Shown here: piece by piece, positions 19,606-30,837 of the stretch
How positions within the stretch are numbered: position 1 is the first letter of the stretch
Layout of the letters: every line of letters begins with the position of its first letter
NCBI GenBank assembly: GCA_050084985.1
Contig: JBITNC010000001.1
Location: forward strand, 96,286,001 to 96,350,000
Direction: 5' to 3'
From: Nageia nagi
Lineage: Eukaryota > Pinophyta
Length of the DNA stretch: 64,000 nucleotides
Position numbers and translations under genes: made by a program
The notes under the pieces: generated by a model
Database searches by the model: none
The model's input: the letters and a program-made list of their open reading frames with translations, nothing else
Told to the model about the DNA's origin: nothing

Positions 19606-22506
19606 ATTCCTTCAATTTTAAGGTCTTGGTGAGGTAAATTCCAAGAGAAGGTATAAATTTCCTCCTCATTTGGTTATTTTATGGATTATTACATGATGCT
19701 ACTAACACATTACTTGCTATATGTTAGTCCTTTTAAATTATGATTAACAAGTTGCAATTTTTTTACTAATCCTCTATGTTACTTGCAATTTTAAATTGCT
19801 ATAATTCTTTTAAAAAGGGTTAGTATACAAAAATTGTATTTTTTTTCATATTATATTGAACTTAAATGTATGTGTTGGTTCAATTATCACAACATTTGCT
19901 TAAATACCAATATATAATGAAAATTGCAATATATACTAACATTTTTTATGTTAGTAGTATTTTTTTATTACTATTTGCTTAAAAATAGTAATATATTATT
20001 GTGAAATTTCTCCTATATATCCTACCATTTTTTATGTTAGTGGTATTTTTTATTGGTGAGGCATGAACCTTTACAAAAATGAGAGGAGGATAATTTTTTG
20101 TTCTACTACAAATTTTTACATGAGGGCACAATAATATTTATATACATTTTTTGTATATCCAAAAACCAGGGAAAGGTATTTAAAAAAAAAATCAAATAAG
20201 TTTTTTTTAATTATCAATTTATAAATAACTACACCATACAAAAATTATTATTCGAGGGGGGTCAAGTAAATTATATGCCATACGATGGTAAAACGCATCC
20301 GCGAACTGTTTGACGAAATGATTGCCAACCTGCATGCACATGCGGAAGTAAAATGAAATGATGCACGAATACGTTGAATGAGTCTATGAGTTGTTTGCCA
20401 AGATGCATGCTGCAGACATCGCTTCATGGACTTCAATGCTCGCAGGATATGCCTTGAAAGCCTCCTCCCTCGCCAGCTCATCGTTTGCCACACACACGGA
20501 TACGTTGATAGGATCCACCAATTATTTGATAAGCTGCATGCTTCAAACAAAGTTTCATGCACTATAAATGATTGCAGGATATGCACCAAAATGCTTTCCC
20601 AATTGTAGGCTATGCACGCCAAATTGTTTGCCAAGGATATGCACAACACGATACGCAGATTATTTGGCGTGATGCATGGTGCAGATAGACTTTGATGGCC
20701 TCCAATGATCATAGGATAAAATGGAAGTGTAGAGAAGGCATGCAATTGTTTGACTTGTTTGCATGATGCACACAATGTTTCATGGCCTGCAATGATTGCA
20801 TGATATGCACAAAATGACGAAGGCCACGCTTCCCGTGACCATGATCTTACCCGTGCGTGCTACCTTCCTGACGCGAGTGGCATGCTTCATCTTGAGCACC
20901 TCCCTCCACATCGTGACCTCCTCCATACCTTCGCCTTGTAGCTTCTGTTATACACAGATATGGCATCGCTTGAGAGATTCAACGAAGAGTGAATCAGCCT
21001 TTATTGGGCATTCTCACTACGAGAGACAGGAGGACCATGTTGAACATGATTTTTACTCCTCCTCCTCAGTCTTCAACCAAATGAATCTCCTTCCTCCCTC
21101 GTCACCCTGCAGTCGTGAATTCGATGGTCAACCATCGACTGGCCGCCCCATGCAACCTCCACCACCCTACGTGGCCTCCTCCTCCTCGCTGACTTTGGCT
21201 CCTAGCCACCTCTGACCAGCCTCTCCCCCTCCACGTGGCTTACCTTAGCCACCTTCCCATTTTTTTTTCAACCATAAGTTGTTGAGCCTTAATTTTTTTT
21301 ACCCACTACACATTTGATTTGATTTTTTATGTCTAGGTCAAAATTAAACATTTAAGGTTTTTTCCCTAAGTCTTTTTTAAGTCAACAAAGGACAATTTTA
21401 CTTAAAATGCATATTTCAAAGACCTTTTTTTTTTAGGGATAACACCTTAAGTGCAAAGAAGGGGGGAACCATCCTTAAAACACAATTTTTTTTAGCATCC
21501 AAGTTTTAGCACTTTAATTAAAAATGGGGGGAATTTTTATAATTTTTTACTTAAATCTTTATGGATCTTGCATGCTAAGTTTATAATGCATGCCTCTTAA
21601 CCTTGTTAGGAATCAAGCATGCTTAGTACTTAAAATGCTTAGTACTTAAAATTTTAAGTTAAATAATGCATGATGCATGTTTATTACTTAATTTTAAGTC
21701 ATGGAATAATACATGTTTAAGTTATGGATTAATGCTAAGTAGGACTTAGCCTTTGTAAAATTCATTATTTTTGAACTTGAGCAAAAATATGAAAAATGTA
21801 GAAGTCCTTTAGGGGTTAGTACAAAACCCATTGGACTCTTAAGGTTTCAAGTTCGTGTGGATGGAGTATTTTCACTTTACTTTATATTTTTGCACATTTG
21901 CTTTATACTTGCAAATACACAAAATATTGAAAGTAACCCCTAAAATGAACACATCCGCACGTATTCTTCCATAACATGACTTGTTTAGGGAGCCACGAGG
22001 TGAGGACAGGGCAGACTGGAGCCTTTTTAGTCCGAAGACCCAAGTGGTGGTAAGTCCGTCTTAATTGCCCCTAAGACCTCTATTGGATTGGACATAACTC
22101 TATTAGGTGGACAAGTATGTGTGTAGTGATACCACATGTCCGCACGTCCATTCAGGGATTATCCTGATAACCTAGGAGGAAAATTGAAAATCTTAAAAAG
22201 ATAATTAAAATGGTCAGTCCAAGATACATCGGATCCTTGGAAAATAGTTAGTACTTCTCCTTGTGAGAGTATATTACTGACCAAGGTGAATGGTTGAGGA
22301 TGGTAGTACCTGGGCTCCACCTTACAGGTATCTAGGTGAAGGCCTAATTCTATACAAGAAAACAACCTCAACTTTATCCTTCTACGGATCATGGGTTATA
22401 AGTTTGCACATGTGGGACATGTTTGCTTATTAGATGTTTTATATGTATAGATGGAAAATTGTAAAAGTTTGCATTCTTATTGCATATTTAATTTTTTTTT
22501 GTAATA
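19606..22506 (+). other. Element B untranslated leader
   Basis: About 2.9 kb between the primer-side repeats and gag. AT-rich DNA (19606-20250) is followed by a PPR-like segment (20303-20818), a CT-rich segment (20819-21260), AT-rich DNA rich in TTAAGT/ATGCAT words, and a block (21830-22470) well conserved with A. The frame at 20796-21215 ends Ser/Pro-rich and has no domain I can name; the reverse frame at 22159-22392 is not kept in A. Confidence 0.8.
20303..20818 (+). pseudogene. captured PPR-repeat fragment in the leader of B
   Basis: At least five degenerate PPR motifs lie on the element's sense strand: ELFDEMIA (20303-20326); ELFAKMHAADIASWTSMLAG (20388-20447); RIHQLFDKLHASNKVSC, then a stop-containing MIAGYAP (20499-20590); LFGVMHGADRL with MIIG (20657-20716); and AHNVSWPAMIA with YAQND (20742-20818). 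The xxLFDKM-xxxxVSWTxMIAGYA pattern is typical of plant PLS-type PPR proteins. Frames shift between motifs, so nothing is made. Element A has no such sequence at the matching place, which points to capture of host gene DNA by this element lineage. Confidence 0.75.
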
Positions 22507-23981
22507 ATGGTTGAAACCTTCGTTCCCAAGCATATACTCAACGGTTCTAACTTTGGAATATGGGAACCTCATATGAAAGCTGAGTTACAAGCAAGAAAGC
22601 TGTGGCAGATAGTGAATGAAGACTTGGTCGCTCCTATCGATGAGAAGGCTCTTGAAGTATACAACTCAAAGAATGAGTTAGCAACTTCAATGATTTATCA
22701 TGCAATTTTAGATGATGTCCTTCTCATGATCACTTCTTCAACATCAGCAAAGGAAGCTTGGGATAGGCTAAAGAAAATTTACCTTGGGTCAAAATTTTCA
22801 AGGAGGTTCACCATTTTACAAAAGTTGTTGTAGTATCGTCAAGGTGAAGATGAAAGTGCCTCTATCTACTTGAACAAAATCATTGATCTCAGGACACAAT
22901 TGGTTGGCTGTGGGTGCAACTCGATCAATGATGAGTTCATGGTCTTCATCATTCTTCAAAGCCTTACTACAAAGTTCAGTAACTTTGTCACGGTTATGGA
23001 AACAAGGCTCGATGATGAAGATGTCATCTCTCTTGATAACCTCTCTAGACTCCTTCTGAAGCATGAGGAAACTTTGAATAAGAAAATGTTGAACCTTTCT
23101 CCAAAGGACAAAAGCATTGCTCTAAGAGCAACCAAAACTCCTTTCAAGAAGAAGTTCAAACATTATAAATTGAAAGATAACAAGTCCTCATCTACCTTCA
23201 GGAAGTATGAGAAAAAGGGCAACAATCATGGCAACTTCAGGCAAAGGAATGACAAAGCTGGATCAAGCAATCTAACACCTCAGGAAAAGTTTGATGGAAA
23301 TTGTAACTTTTGTGGCATCTTTGGGCACAAAGAGTATGATTGTTGTAAAAAGAAATTTGCTCAAAAAGGCAAGGGAAATGCAAATGTGAGAAATTTCAAT
23401 AATAGAAAGAAGAAAAGCATACTGCTACTGTTGCCTACTACTCAATGACTCAAACTGTTTCAAATGATTGGATTGTTGATTCAGGATGCACTAATCACAT
23501 GTGTTATGAAAAGGATAAGTTTGAAAACTTTCATAAGTACAAGAAGGATGCAGTTGTGATAGGTGATAATACAGTCCTTGATGTTCAAGGAATAGGGAGT
23601 GTGAAGATTCATGGAAAGACTCTTGATAATGTCTTTTATGTGCCTAAACTAAGGATGAATCTTATCTTCGTAATTCAGATTACAAGGAAAGGATACTCAT
23701 TTGAGTTTACCTCACACTCCTGGTGTGTTAAGAAAGGACTTGCCACCTTCATGAAAGGATCAATAAAGGATGACCTTTATATTATGGATCAAGTTCCTTC
23801 AAAGATTTGTCTTACTGCAAATGTTTGTTCAAAGGGTAATCTTTGGCATCAACGATTAGGGCACCTTAACCACAAGAGTATTCAAGATATGAAAACTCAA
23901 GAACTTGTGGAAGGTTTACCTAATATTTCACCCACAATTGGTCTCTATGAAAGGTGCATTCTAGGAAAGATGAATAGGTAA
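22507..23981 (+). pseudogene. Element B gag, protease and integrase zinc finger
   Basis: It starts at the ATG at 22507 (MVETFVPKHILNGSNFGIWE). A TAG at 22831-22833 replaces the Gln of A (KLLQYR); the frame then continues through the CCHC knuckle (CNFCGIFGHKEYDC; 23305-23350). A 1-nt loss in an A-run near 23413 shifts the frame. The next frame, from 23445, holds the protease (WIVDSGCTNHMCYEK) and the integrase zinc finger (WHQRLGHLNHKS, then YERC where A has CERC, so a zinc ligand is lost). It ends at the family-wide TAA (23979-23981) after GKMNR. Confidence 0.94.
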
Positions 23982-24780
23982 AAGTTTGAAAAAGATAAGG
24001 CAACTCGGGCTACTTGTCCTCTTCAACTTGTGCATTCAAATTTGATGGGTCCATTTCAGACTAAGTCTTTAGGGGGAGCTTCTTATGTTCTGACCTTCAT
24101 TGATGACTTCAGTAGGATGACATTTGGTTATCTACTTGAGCACAAGGATCAAACTTTTGACAAGTTTAAAGACTTCAAGGCACTTGTTGAAAATCAAACT
24201 GATTTTAAAATCAAGATGCTGAGATCTGATAATGGGGGTGAGTATAATAGCAATGAGTTTAATGACTATTATGTTAAACATGGGATCAAGCGGCAATTCA
24301 CAATCCCTTACACCCCTTAGCAAAATGGAGTTGCTGAAAGGAAGAATCGAACCATTATGGAAATGGCAAGGTGCATGTTGGGTAACCTTCCTAGTTTCTT
24401 ATGGGGAGAAGCTATTCACACCCTAAATAGGTGTCCTACTAAGGCAGTTGAAGGTAAAACTCCATATGAAGCATGGAAAAAAAGAAACCTAACCTCTCAC
24501 ACTTTAGGGTCTTCGGTTGTGATGCATTTGCCTTCATTACCTCAGAGAAAAGAAAGAAGTTAGATAAAAGATAAAAAATATGCATCTTTGTGGGGTATGA
24601 TAATCAGCATAGAGGTTACAGGCTCTACTCCTCATCCCATAAAATAGTCTTTGTTTCTAGGGATGTCAAGTTTAATGAACTTCTTGAGGATACGACCTCT
24701 CATACTGAGGTGTCCGATACAGATGATTCTTCGCCTGCACCTAACTGGTTGGATGATATGTAGGGAAGTCACCACAAGAG
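23982..24780 (+). pseudogene. Element B integrase core and C-terminus
   Basis: After the TAA the same frame continues with HSNLMGPF, where the first catalytic Asp of A (HSDLMG) has become Asn, then LRSDNGGEY. A CAG-to-TAG stop follows after IPYTP (24318-24320), then NGVAERKNRT with the Glu kept. A 9-nt loss shortens WGEAIHTLNRCP, and a further deletion shifts the frame at PYEAWKK (24478). FVGYDNQHRGYRLYS keeps the Gln that is a stop in A. The linker to RT ends with a frameshift at about 24763. Confidence 0.92.
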
Positions 24781-25740
24781 CAAAATTCTCCAGCTCAGAG
24801 AATTACAAGGAGTATGACCTTGAATAACTCTTTATTTGCCAAAATTGATAATACTAATGAGCCATCAACCTTCAAAGAAGCTTCCAAACAAGAGTGTTGG
24901 ATGGAAGCTATGAAAGTTGAGTATGAGGCGCTCATGAAAAATGAAACTTGGGATTTGGTTCCTTATCCCAATGAGAAAAATGTGATTGGAAATAAATGGA
25001 TATACAAGGTCAAGTATAATTCTGATGGAAAAATTGAAAAGTACAAAGCAAGGTTAGTGGCCAAAGGATTCGCCCAAAAATATGGTATTGATTATGAGGA
25101 AACCTTTGCTCCTATGGCCAAGATGCCTACTATCAGGATAATCCTTGCTCTTTCTGCACTCAAGGATGGAAAGCTTTTCAACTTGATGTCAAGAGTGCAT
25201 TTCTCAATGGTGACTTGGATGTAGAAATCTACATGAATCAACCAGAAGGATTTATTCCAGAAGGAAAAGAGTCTCTTGTGTGCAAGCTAAAGAAGTCTTT
25301 GTATGGACTTAAGCAAGCACCTAGAGCATGGTACAAGAAAATTTTAGGATTCTTTACAGATATTATTTTTTCCAAGTGCTTCTTTGACTCAGATCTCTAA
25401 GTACTCAATCAAGTAAAAGATGTGGTCTTAATTCTCCTTTATGTGGATGATCTTCTCATAGCTGGCAATAATATTGAAATCATCCAAGAGTGCATCTCCA
25501 AACTGAAGGCAACATTTGAAATGACTGATCTAGGTCTATTGCATTACTATCTTGGAATGCAAGTATACCAACACAAAGATTGTACTTATCTTAGTCAATC
25601 TAAGTATATATTAGACATCTTGCAAAAGTTTGGAATGGAAGAGTGTAAATATGCTGCAATACCTGTTTCTCCTGGAATCATGGTATCTCTAAGCTTAGAT
25701 TCTCAGTTGGCTAATGCTACAGCTTATAGGTAATTGATTG
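24781..25740 (+). pseudogene. Element B reverse transcriptase
   Basis: Three open pieces cover copia RT. 24814-25224 has NKWIYKVKYNSDG and ARLVAKGFAQKYGIDYEET and shifts frame by a lost base near 25159. 25215-25400 has MNQPEGFIPEGKE and LYGLKQAPRAWY and ends at a TAA where A reads Tyr. 25422-25733 has the catalytic LLYVDDLLIAGNN and YLGMQVYQ and ends at a TAG replacing the Gln of YRQLIGSL. The catalytic YVDD is kept. Protein identity to A is very high apart from these breaks. Confidence 0.94.
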
Positions 25741-26404
25741 GTAGTCTTCTGTATCTGACTATCTCTCAACCTGATATTGCCTTTGTAGTGAATCTGATGG
25801 CACGATTCATGCAAAAACCACATGTTGAACACCTCAATGCTGTTAAGCAAATCTTGAGGTATGTGGCAAGGATAAAGGATCTTGCTCTTAAGTATTCCAA
25901 AGTGCCCTGATTGTTCTCTCTGGGTTTTTAGATTCTGAAATATGGGGAGATAGAGATGACAAAAAATCAACCTCTGCATATGTGTTCAGCATTGGTTCAG
26001 GTGCTATCTCTTAGGTTTCCAAGAAGCAACCTACTGTCACTCTTTCTACCACTGAAGTTGAATATCGAGCCATGTCTGTTGCCACCCAAGATGCTATTTG
26101 GCTGAGGCATCTTCTAATGAAATTGGGTATAACCAAAATGGCCCATCTCTTATTTCTTCAGATAATCAATCGGCTATCTCTTTGGCTAAGAATCCTGTAT
26201 TCCATTAGAGAACCAAACATGTGGAAATCCAAGCCCATTTTATTAGGGAGAAGGTTCTAGATGACATCATACACTTGAAGTATTGTCCATCTACTGAAAA
26301 CTCTGTTGAATTTGTTCACCAAGCCCCTTCCTAAAGCTCAGTTCAGCAAGCTTAGGGATTCTCTAGGGTTGGTGAAGTTGCCCTCAAGTGGGAGTGAAGT
26401 TTGA
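25741..26404 (+). pseudogene. Element B RNase H, multiply broken
   Basis: LIGSLLYLTISQPDIAF continues from RT. The RNase H frame is then broken near 25870-25960 (a single-base loss in the KVPS region and a GDRDD remnant), at a TAG in SWASKKQ (about 26012) and in the C-terminal third. The end, KLPSSGSEV with TGA at 26402-26404, matches A. By eye it is more decayed than the RT. Confidence 0.88.
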
Positions 26405-27310
26405 ACTTTTGTTAGTGATGACAACTTCACCTCTAAGAGGCCTTTTTGATTGTACATTCTATACCTCCGTGGTAAGTTTGATCTGCATGACAAACTTATT
26501 GTACAATTGTTTTGTAGAGTGTTGATTATTTTATACCTCTGTGGTAAGTTTGCTCTGCGTGACAAACTTGTTGTACATTCTATACCTCTGTGGTAAGTTT
26601 GCTCTGCATGATAAACTTGTTGTACATTTTTAATACCTCTATGGTAAGTTTACTCTACGTGATAAACGTTGTACATTTTATACCTCCGTGGTAAGTTTGC
26701 TCTGCGTGAGAAACTTGTACAATTTTTTGAGCATATAATTAATATACCTCCATGGTAAGTTCGCTCTGCATGGGAACTTGTTGTACATTCTATACCTCCA
26801 TGGTGAGTTTTCTCTGTGTGAGAAACTCATTGTACAATTTTTATGCTCTATTAATAATCAACACATGTCTATATACAACAGGTGACTATGAGTGATGGCT
26901 TGGCATCTTCGTGATGACTTATAGTGCACCATTGATCAGTTATTTATAAGATGGCATTATTTGATTCTCTTATTTGAATATATGATGCATCTAACTGATT
27001 TTGTTCATGAGTTGCTTGTAGCATGCATGTTCTTCTTTAGAAATGCATGTTACTCACCTTGTGTAAGCAAGCTCATGGAGACTCACATGTTAGCTTAAAG
27101 TTGATCGACTACTATGTACAGTGAATCCAGTTGTGGTTAATGATTGTATTGTAAACCATTTTTGTCAAATGGTAATGTAGTGAGTCTCAAACTAGTTCTT
27201 AAAAAGATTCTCAAATATGTAAATGTTCTCATCTCCACTTGTATCTCTATGCAGGAGAACTCTCTCTTACTCTCTCTCTTCTCTCTTCTACGCTCTATCC
27301 CAATATTGCA
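26405..27310 (+). other. Element B 3' untranslated region
   Basis: About 0.9 kb, matching A 5029-5844 on the opposite strand. The stem-loop array (26474-26828) is followed by a block containing GGTGACTATGAGTGATGGC and a CT-rich stretch just before the polypurine tract. No sense frame is shared with A. Confidence 0.85.
26474..26828 (+). repeat. tandem stem-loop repeats in the 3' region of B (7 units)
   Basis: Seven cores of about 24 nt start at 26474, 26546, 26595, 26645, 26693, 26757 and 26805. Arms read AAGTTTG/CAAACTT (first two), AAGTTTG/TAAACTT (G-U), GTTTA/TAAAC, AAGTTT/AAACTT, AAGTTC/GAACTT and GAGTTT/AAACTC. The loops keep CTCTGCGTGA or near variants. Most units follow TACCTCCGTGGT or a variant. 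The last two units have the same arm types as the last two in A. Confidence 0.9.
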
Positions 27311-27321
27311 TTAAGGGGGAG
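27311..27321 (+). promoter_or_regulatory. Element B polypurine tract
   Basis: TTAAGGGGGAG directly precedes the 3' LTR and is identical to the tract of A. Confidence 0.92.
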
Positions 27322-27803
27322 TGTTAGAATTTGTAATGAAATATTGTGAATATCTAAATGCCTTGTAAATTCAATTAATCACTTAAAGGATATGTAGATA
27401 CCTTAAGGGATTAATTGAATTCTTTATTATGTAGACTTTGACTTTACCAAGTGGTTAGTTGGTAGGTTAAAGTTAGGTGATACATTTATTGTAACCCTAA
27501 CCTTACCCTTGGGTTAAAGGGAGGTTAGGGAGGTGCTCTCAAGCTATAAATAGAGGGCCTCTCCTCCTTAATAAAACTAAATTTTTGAAGTAAGATTACT
27601 CTACTAGTTGTGTAGGAGAGGAAGAGAATAGTTGTAAGAGGGGCATACTTGAGAATTGAGATACTAGTTGTGGATGTACTCCCAAGGAGGGAGGAACCAC
27701 ATTACACTTGTGTTATCTTGTGTGAATGGTGTTATCTTGTGTATGATTGAGTTTCCTAGTCTTGGTCCTTAAGGATTAGTTTAGATCTAGTCTAAATCCT
27801 TCA
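27322..27803 (+). repeat. Element B 3' LTR
   Basis: This 482-bp LTR has a few substitutions and a small indel relative to 19032-19514, including the region after the TATA box (27545-27553). TSD CACTC follows. Confidence 0.96.
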
Positions 27804-27808
27804 CACTC

Positions 27809-28251
27809 TCCATCTTTTTTGGGTAGCCAAGGATAGAACCAATCTAATTTCTCTTGCCTTGCAACGGGTGCAAAAGTCTTCTCATAATCAATGCCATACT
27901 TTTGAGTGAATCCTTTTGCCACTAGTCTTGCTTTGTGTTTTTGAATAGTGCCATTTGCATTATACTTTGTCTTGTAGACCCACTTGGAGCCTACTACCTT
28001 CTTTCCTTGTGGAAGCTCAACTAGCTCCCAAGTATCATTTTTCTTGATGGAGTCCATCTCCTCTTGCATTGATTTCATCCACAAATCATTAGTACATGCA
28101 ATTTCATAACAAGAAGGTTCAAACATTAATTATATCATCAAAGCATAATTTACCACATCACCTTTTGATTCACCATCATTGCTATCTCCATACAAGTGCA
28201 TATTTTGAAGATTATTAACAACACTTTCCATTTCTTTAGCTTGTGCTCTTG
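27809..28251 (-). pseudogene. Element E reverse transcriptase, N-terminal part
   Basis: This is the minus frame 27776-28126, read only to the B border at 27809. It shows DTWELVELPQGKKVVGSKWV, KTKYNANGTIQKHKARLVAK and KYGIDYEKTFAPVAR, the first RT blocks of copia. A frameshift then moves the frame to RLVLSLATQKRWRV, which would join HHLDVKSAFLNG at 19026. The linker to integrase (28127-28251) has further stops. B's insertion at this point destroyed any remaining RT function. Confidence 0.92.
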
Positions 28252-29297
28252 TTATTCTTCTACCAAAGTTTTGATCAAGCATTTGTGATGATGGATGATA
28301 ATCAAAAATTTCTTATGTTTCTTTAAATTTATTTTTGCTTCCTCCAAAGAACGATCACTTGAGGATTTTGAACTTGGTGAAGAACATGGGCTAGAATTGG
28401 AAGAACTTACTTGATTGGCATCTTGAGGTATCTTTGCTTGCTTGAGCTGAATCTTTGCTTGCACATTTGGAGAGACACTATTATTGGATTCACCATCCAA
28501 ATAGTATTTTTGATGACACCATGCTCCCCCTTCATCAAAAATCACATCTCTAGATATAATAAGCTTTTTAGTTTTTGGATTGTATAATCTCCATGCTTTG
28601 GTATTTTCAAAATACTCAATAAAGATACATGGTTCACTTTTTGCATCAAGCTTTTTCCTATTTTCTTTTGGAACATGAGTATAGGCTAAACAACCAAAAA
28701 CTTTCAAATGTGCAACAGTTGGCTTTTTGCCATACCAAGCTTCATATGGTGTCACCCCATCCAAACTAGAGGTAGGACATCTATTCAAGAGATACATGGC
28801 TGTCCTAATTGCCTCCCCCCAATACATTTTTTACAAATTCTTAGTTTGGACCATACTTCTATCCATATTATTCAAGTTCTATTCTTTCTTTCAGCCACTC
28901 CATTTTGTTGTGGTGTGTATGCACTTGTTAATTGCCTTTTAATTCCACAATTATTACAAAAATTGAAGAATTCATTGGAACAAAATTCACCTCCTCTATC
29001 ACTTCTTAAACACTTGATTGCATACCCACTTTCATTTCCACTTTTATTTTGAATTCTTTGAATTTATCAAATGTCTCATCTTTAGTTTTCAAGAAGTACA
29101 CCCAACACATTCTTGAAAAATCATCAATGAAAGTGGGAAGTAGTAGTTCTTACCAAGACTTTGAGTTTGCATAGGTCCACACAAATCACTATGCACCAAT
29201 TGTAGGGGATAGGAAGCCCTCTATGCTTGATCTTTTGGAAAGCTTTCTCTTGAATGTTTTCCCAATACACATCCTTCACAAATCTTCTTTGGATCAT
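28252..29297 (-). pseudogene. Element E integrase core and C-terminus
   Basis: On minus, CEGCVLGKHSRESF ends the zinc finger and a TAG replaces Trp in DQAWRAS. The core starts YPLQLVHSDLCGPMQTQ (first Asp), then becomes badly frame-shifted over 28900-29150. YTPQQNGVAERKNRT (Glu; about 28870-28920) is readable. The frame 28252-28827 holds WGEAIRTAMYLLNRCPT, YEAWYGKKPTVAHLKVFGC and a Ser-rich linker (SSSNSSPCSSPSSKSSSD). This is standard copia integrase, dead. Confidence 0.9.
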
Positions 29298-30707
29298 CTA
29301 CTTTTGGAAGCCCATAAACCATCTCTTGAGAAGCCAAGTCTTCAAAATTGAGAAATTTAAATGCCCATATCTCAAGTGCCACAACCAATTTTTATTATCA
29401 ATAGCCACATGTGCAAAATTGGTACCTTGCTCCCCAAATTTGAGAGGGAATAATCTATTTTTGGTCATTGGAATAGTAGTAACAAGCCTATTCCTACTAT
29501 CAAAAATCTTGCAAGCATTCTTTGTAAATAAAAGACTATAATTGTGCTCCATCATTTGACCAACACTCAAGAGATTATGCTTCAAATTGGGAATATGATA
29601 AACATCCTTTACCTTCTTAATACCTTCTTTGGTGTGCACATCCATAGCTCCAATGCCTTCAACATGCAAGGCTTTATCATCTCCAAGAGTGATCTTGGAC
29701 TTATATGAGTTGTTGATTGAAGAAAATAATTCTCCATTACCAGTCATATGATTGCTACAACCAGTATCAAGAAACCATGTTTGTCCCATGTTTTGATCAG
29801 ATTTTCCATATGACAAGAAGAGTGAAGAAGGCTTTCCTTTCTCTCCATAGTTTGCATTCTCCTTTGCTTCATTTGCAGCCTTTATTCTACACTCTTTATC
29901 AAAGTGTCCATATTTATGGCAATAGTAACATTGCTTGTTACTTTTATCACCTCTTCCACTTCCTCTAACTTGAGGACCTTTTCTTCCTCTTCCTCTAAAG
30001 GGAGATCTTCCTCTACCTCTTCGATGGCCTTTGGCTTGGCCACTAGTTTCACCCTCTTTGGATGAAAAAGCTTTTTCTTCCATGCCTCCAAGATGTGGAG
30101 TTGAAGAAAACCTTTCCTCATGAGACATTAATGATCCTATGAGCTGATCATAGGTGAGAGTAGATAGATCCTTACTCTCCTCAATCACAATGGAGACTTG
30201 GGTCCACTTGGGCAAAAGTGTTCTCAACACCTTTTTGACAATCACTCATTCTCTACTTCTTCTCCAAGAGCTCTCATTTTGTCTACACAAATATTGGCTC
30301 TCAAACAATAGTCTCCAACCTTCTCATCTTCTCTCATCTTGAGATTTTCAAACTCATTTTGAGAATTTGCAACCTCACTTGCTTGACTTGCTTGCTACCT
30401 TCATAGCTCTCCTTCAAGACTTTCCAAGCTTCTTGGGCTGAAGTGCAACTTGTGATTCTTGGATAAATGGATTCATCTAAGGCAGCTTGAATGAAGTACA
30501 TTGCCATGCTATTCTTCTTTTGTGCCTCCTTTAAGGTTTGCTTTTGGGCAGCTGGAACTAGACTCCAATCAGTAGGTTCATCATGCCTTCTTCTATGATA
30601 TCCCAATAGCCTTTACCAATGAGCAAATGCCTCATTTTGGTAGACCAATAATCATAGTTCTCTCCTTTGAATTCTGGAATTGGAACATGCCCATTTGAAT
30701 TTTCCAT
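29298..30707 (-). pseudogene. Element E gag, protease and integrase N-terminus
   Basis: The probable start is the ATG at 30707 (MENSNGHVPIPEFKGENYDY), about 130 nt from the 5' LTR. A base is lost after GYWDIIEEG; the next frame (30334-30606) gives DEPTDWSLVPAAQK and ARxxAWKVLKESYEGS-type gag sequence. The 315-residue frame 29298-30245 has LPKWTQVSIVIEES, an Arg/Gly-rich stretch, the CCHC knuckle CYYCHKYGHFDKEC, the protease WFLDTGCSNHMTGNGELF (Asp kept), VYHIPNLKHNLLSVGQ and WLWHLRYGHLNF of the integrase zinc finger. It is well preserved over this part. Confidence 0.93.
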
Positions 30708-30822
30708 TGCTACATCACAATCGACAATCTTCTTCCAAGAGTTGTTGGATCCTCCTCAACTGAAGCTTCAAAACTTCATACAAGTCACCTCACTCACTAC
30801 TCGATCCCAATAGATTGAACTA

Positions 30823-30834
30823 GCTCTAATACCA
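30823..30834 (-). promoter_or_regulatory. Element E primer binding site
   Basis: On minus, TGGTATTAGAGC lies 3 nt after the 5' LTR. It is the initiator tRNA-Met site with one C-to-T change. Confidence 0.9.
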
Positions 30835-30837
30835 CAA

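Larger units (their letters stand above)
19032..27803 (+). mobile_element. Element B: Ty1/copia retrotransposon nested in E
   Basis: LTRs at 19032-19514 and 27322-27803 are flanked by TSD CACTC (19027-19031 and 27804-27808). It is a member of the A family in opposite orientation: related LTR, long leader, same gag start, same 3' stem-loop array. Length is 8772 bp. LTRs differ at a few percent by eye (for example near the TATA box), so it is older than A. Gag-pol has at least four in-frame stops and several frameshifts. Its leader carries PPR-like motifs that A lacks. Confidence 0.97.

Noticed and set aside
20796-21215. 139-codon plus-strand frame in the B leader, as a gene
   Set aside because: Its first part overlaps the decayed PPR motifs in a different frame, the rest is Ser/Pro-rich low complexity, and A lacks it.
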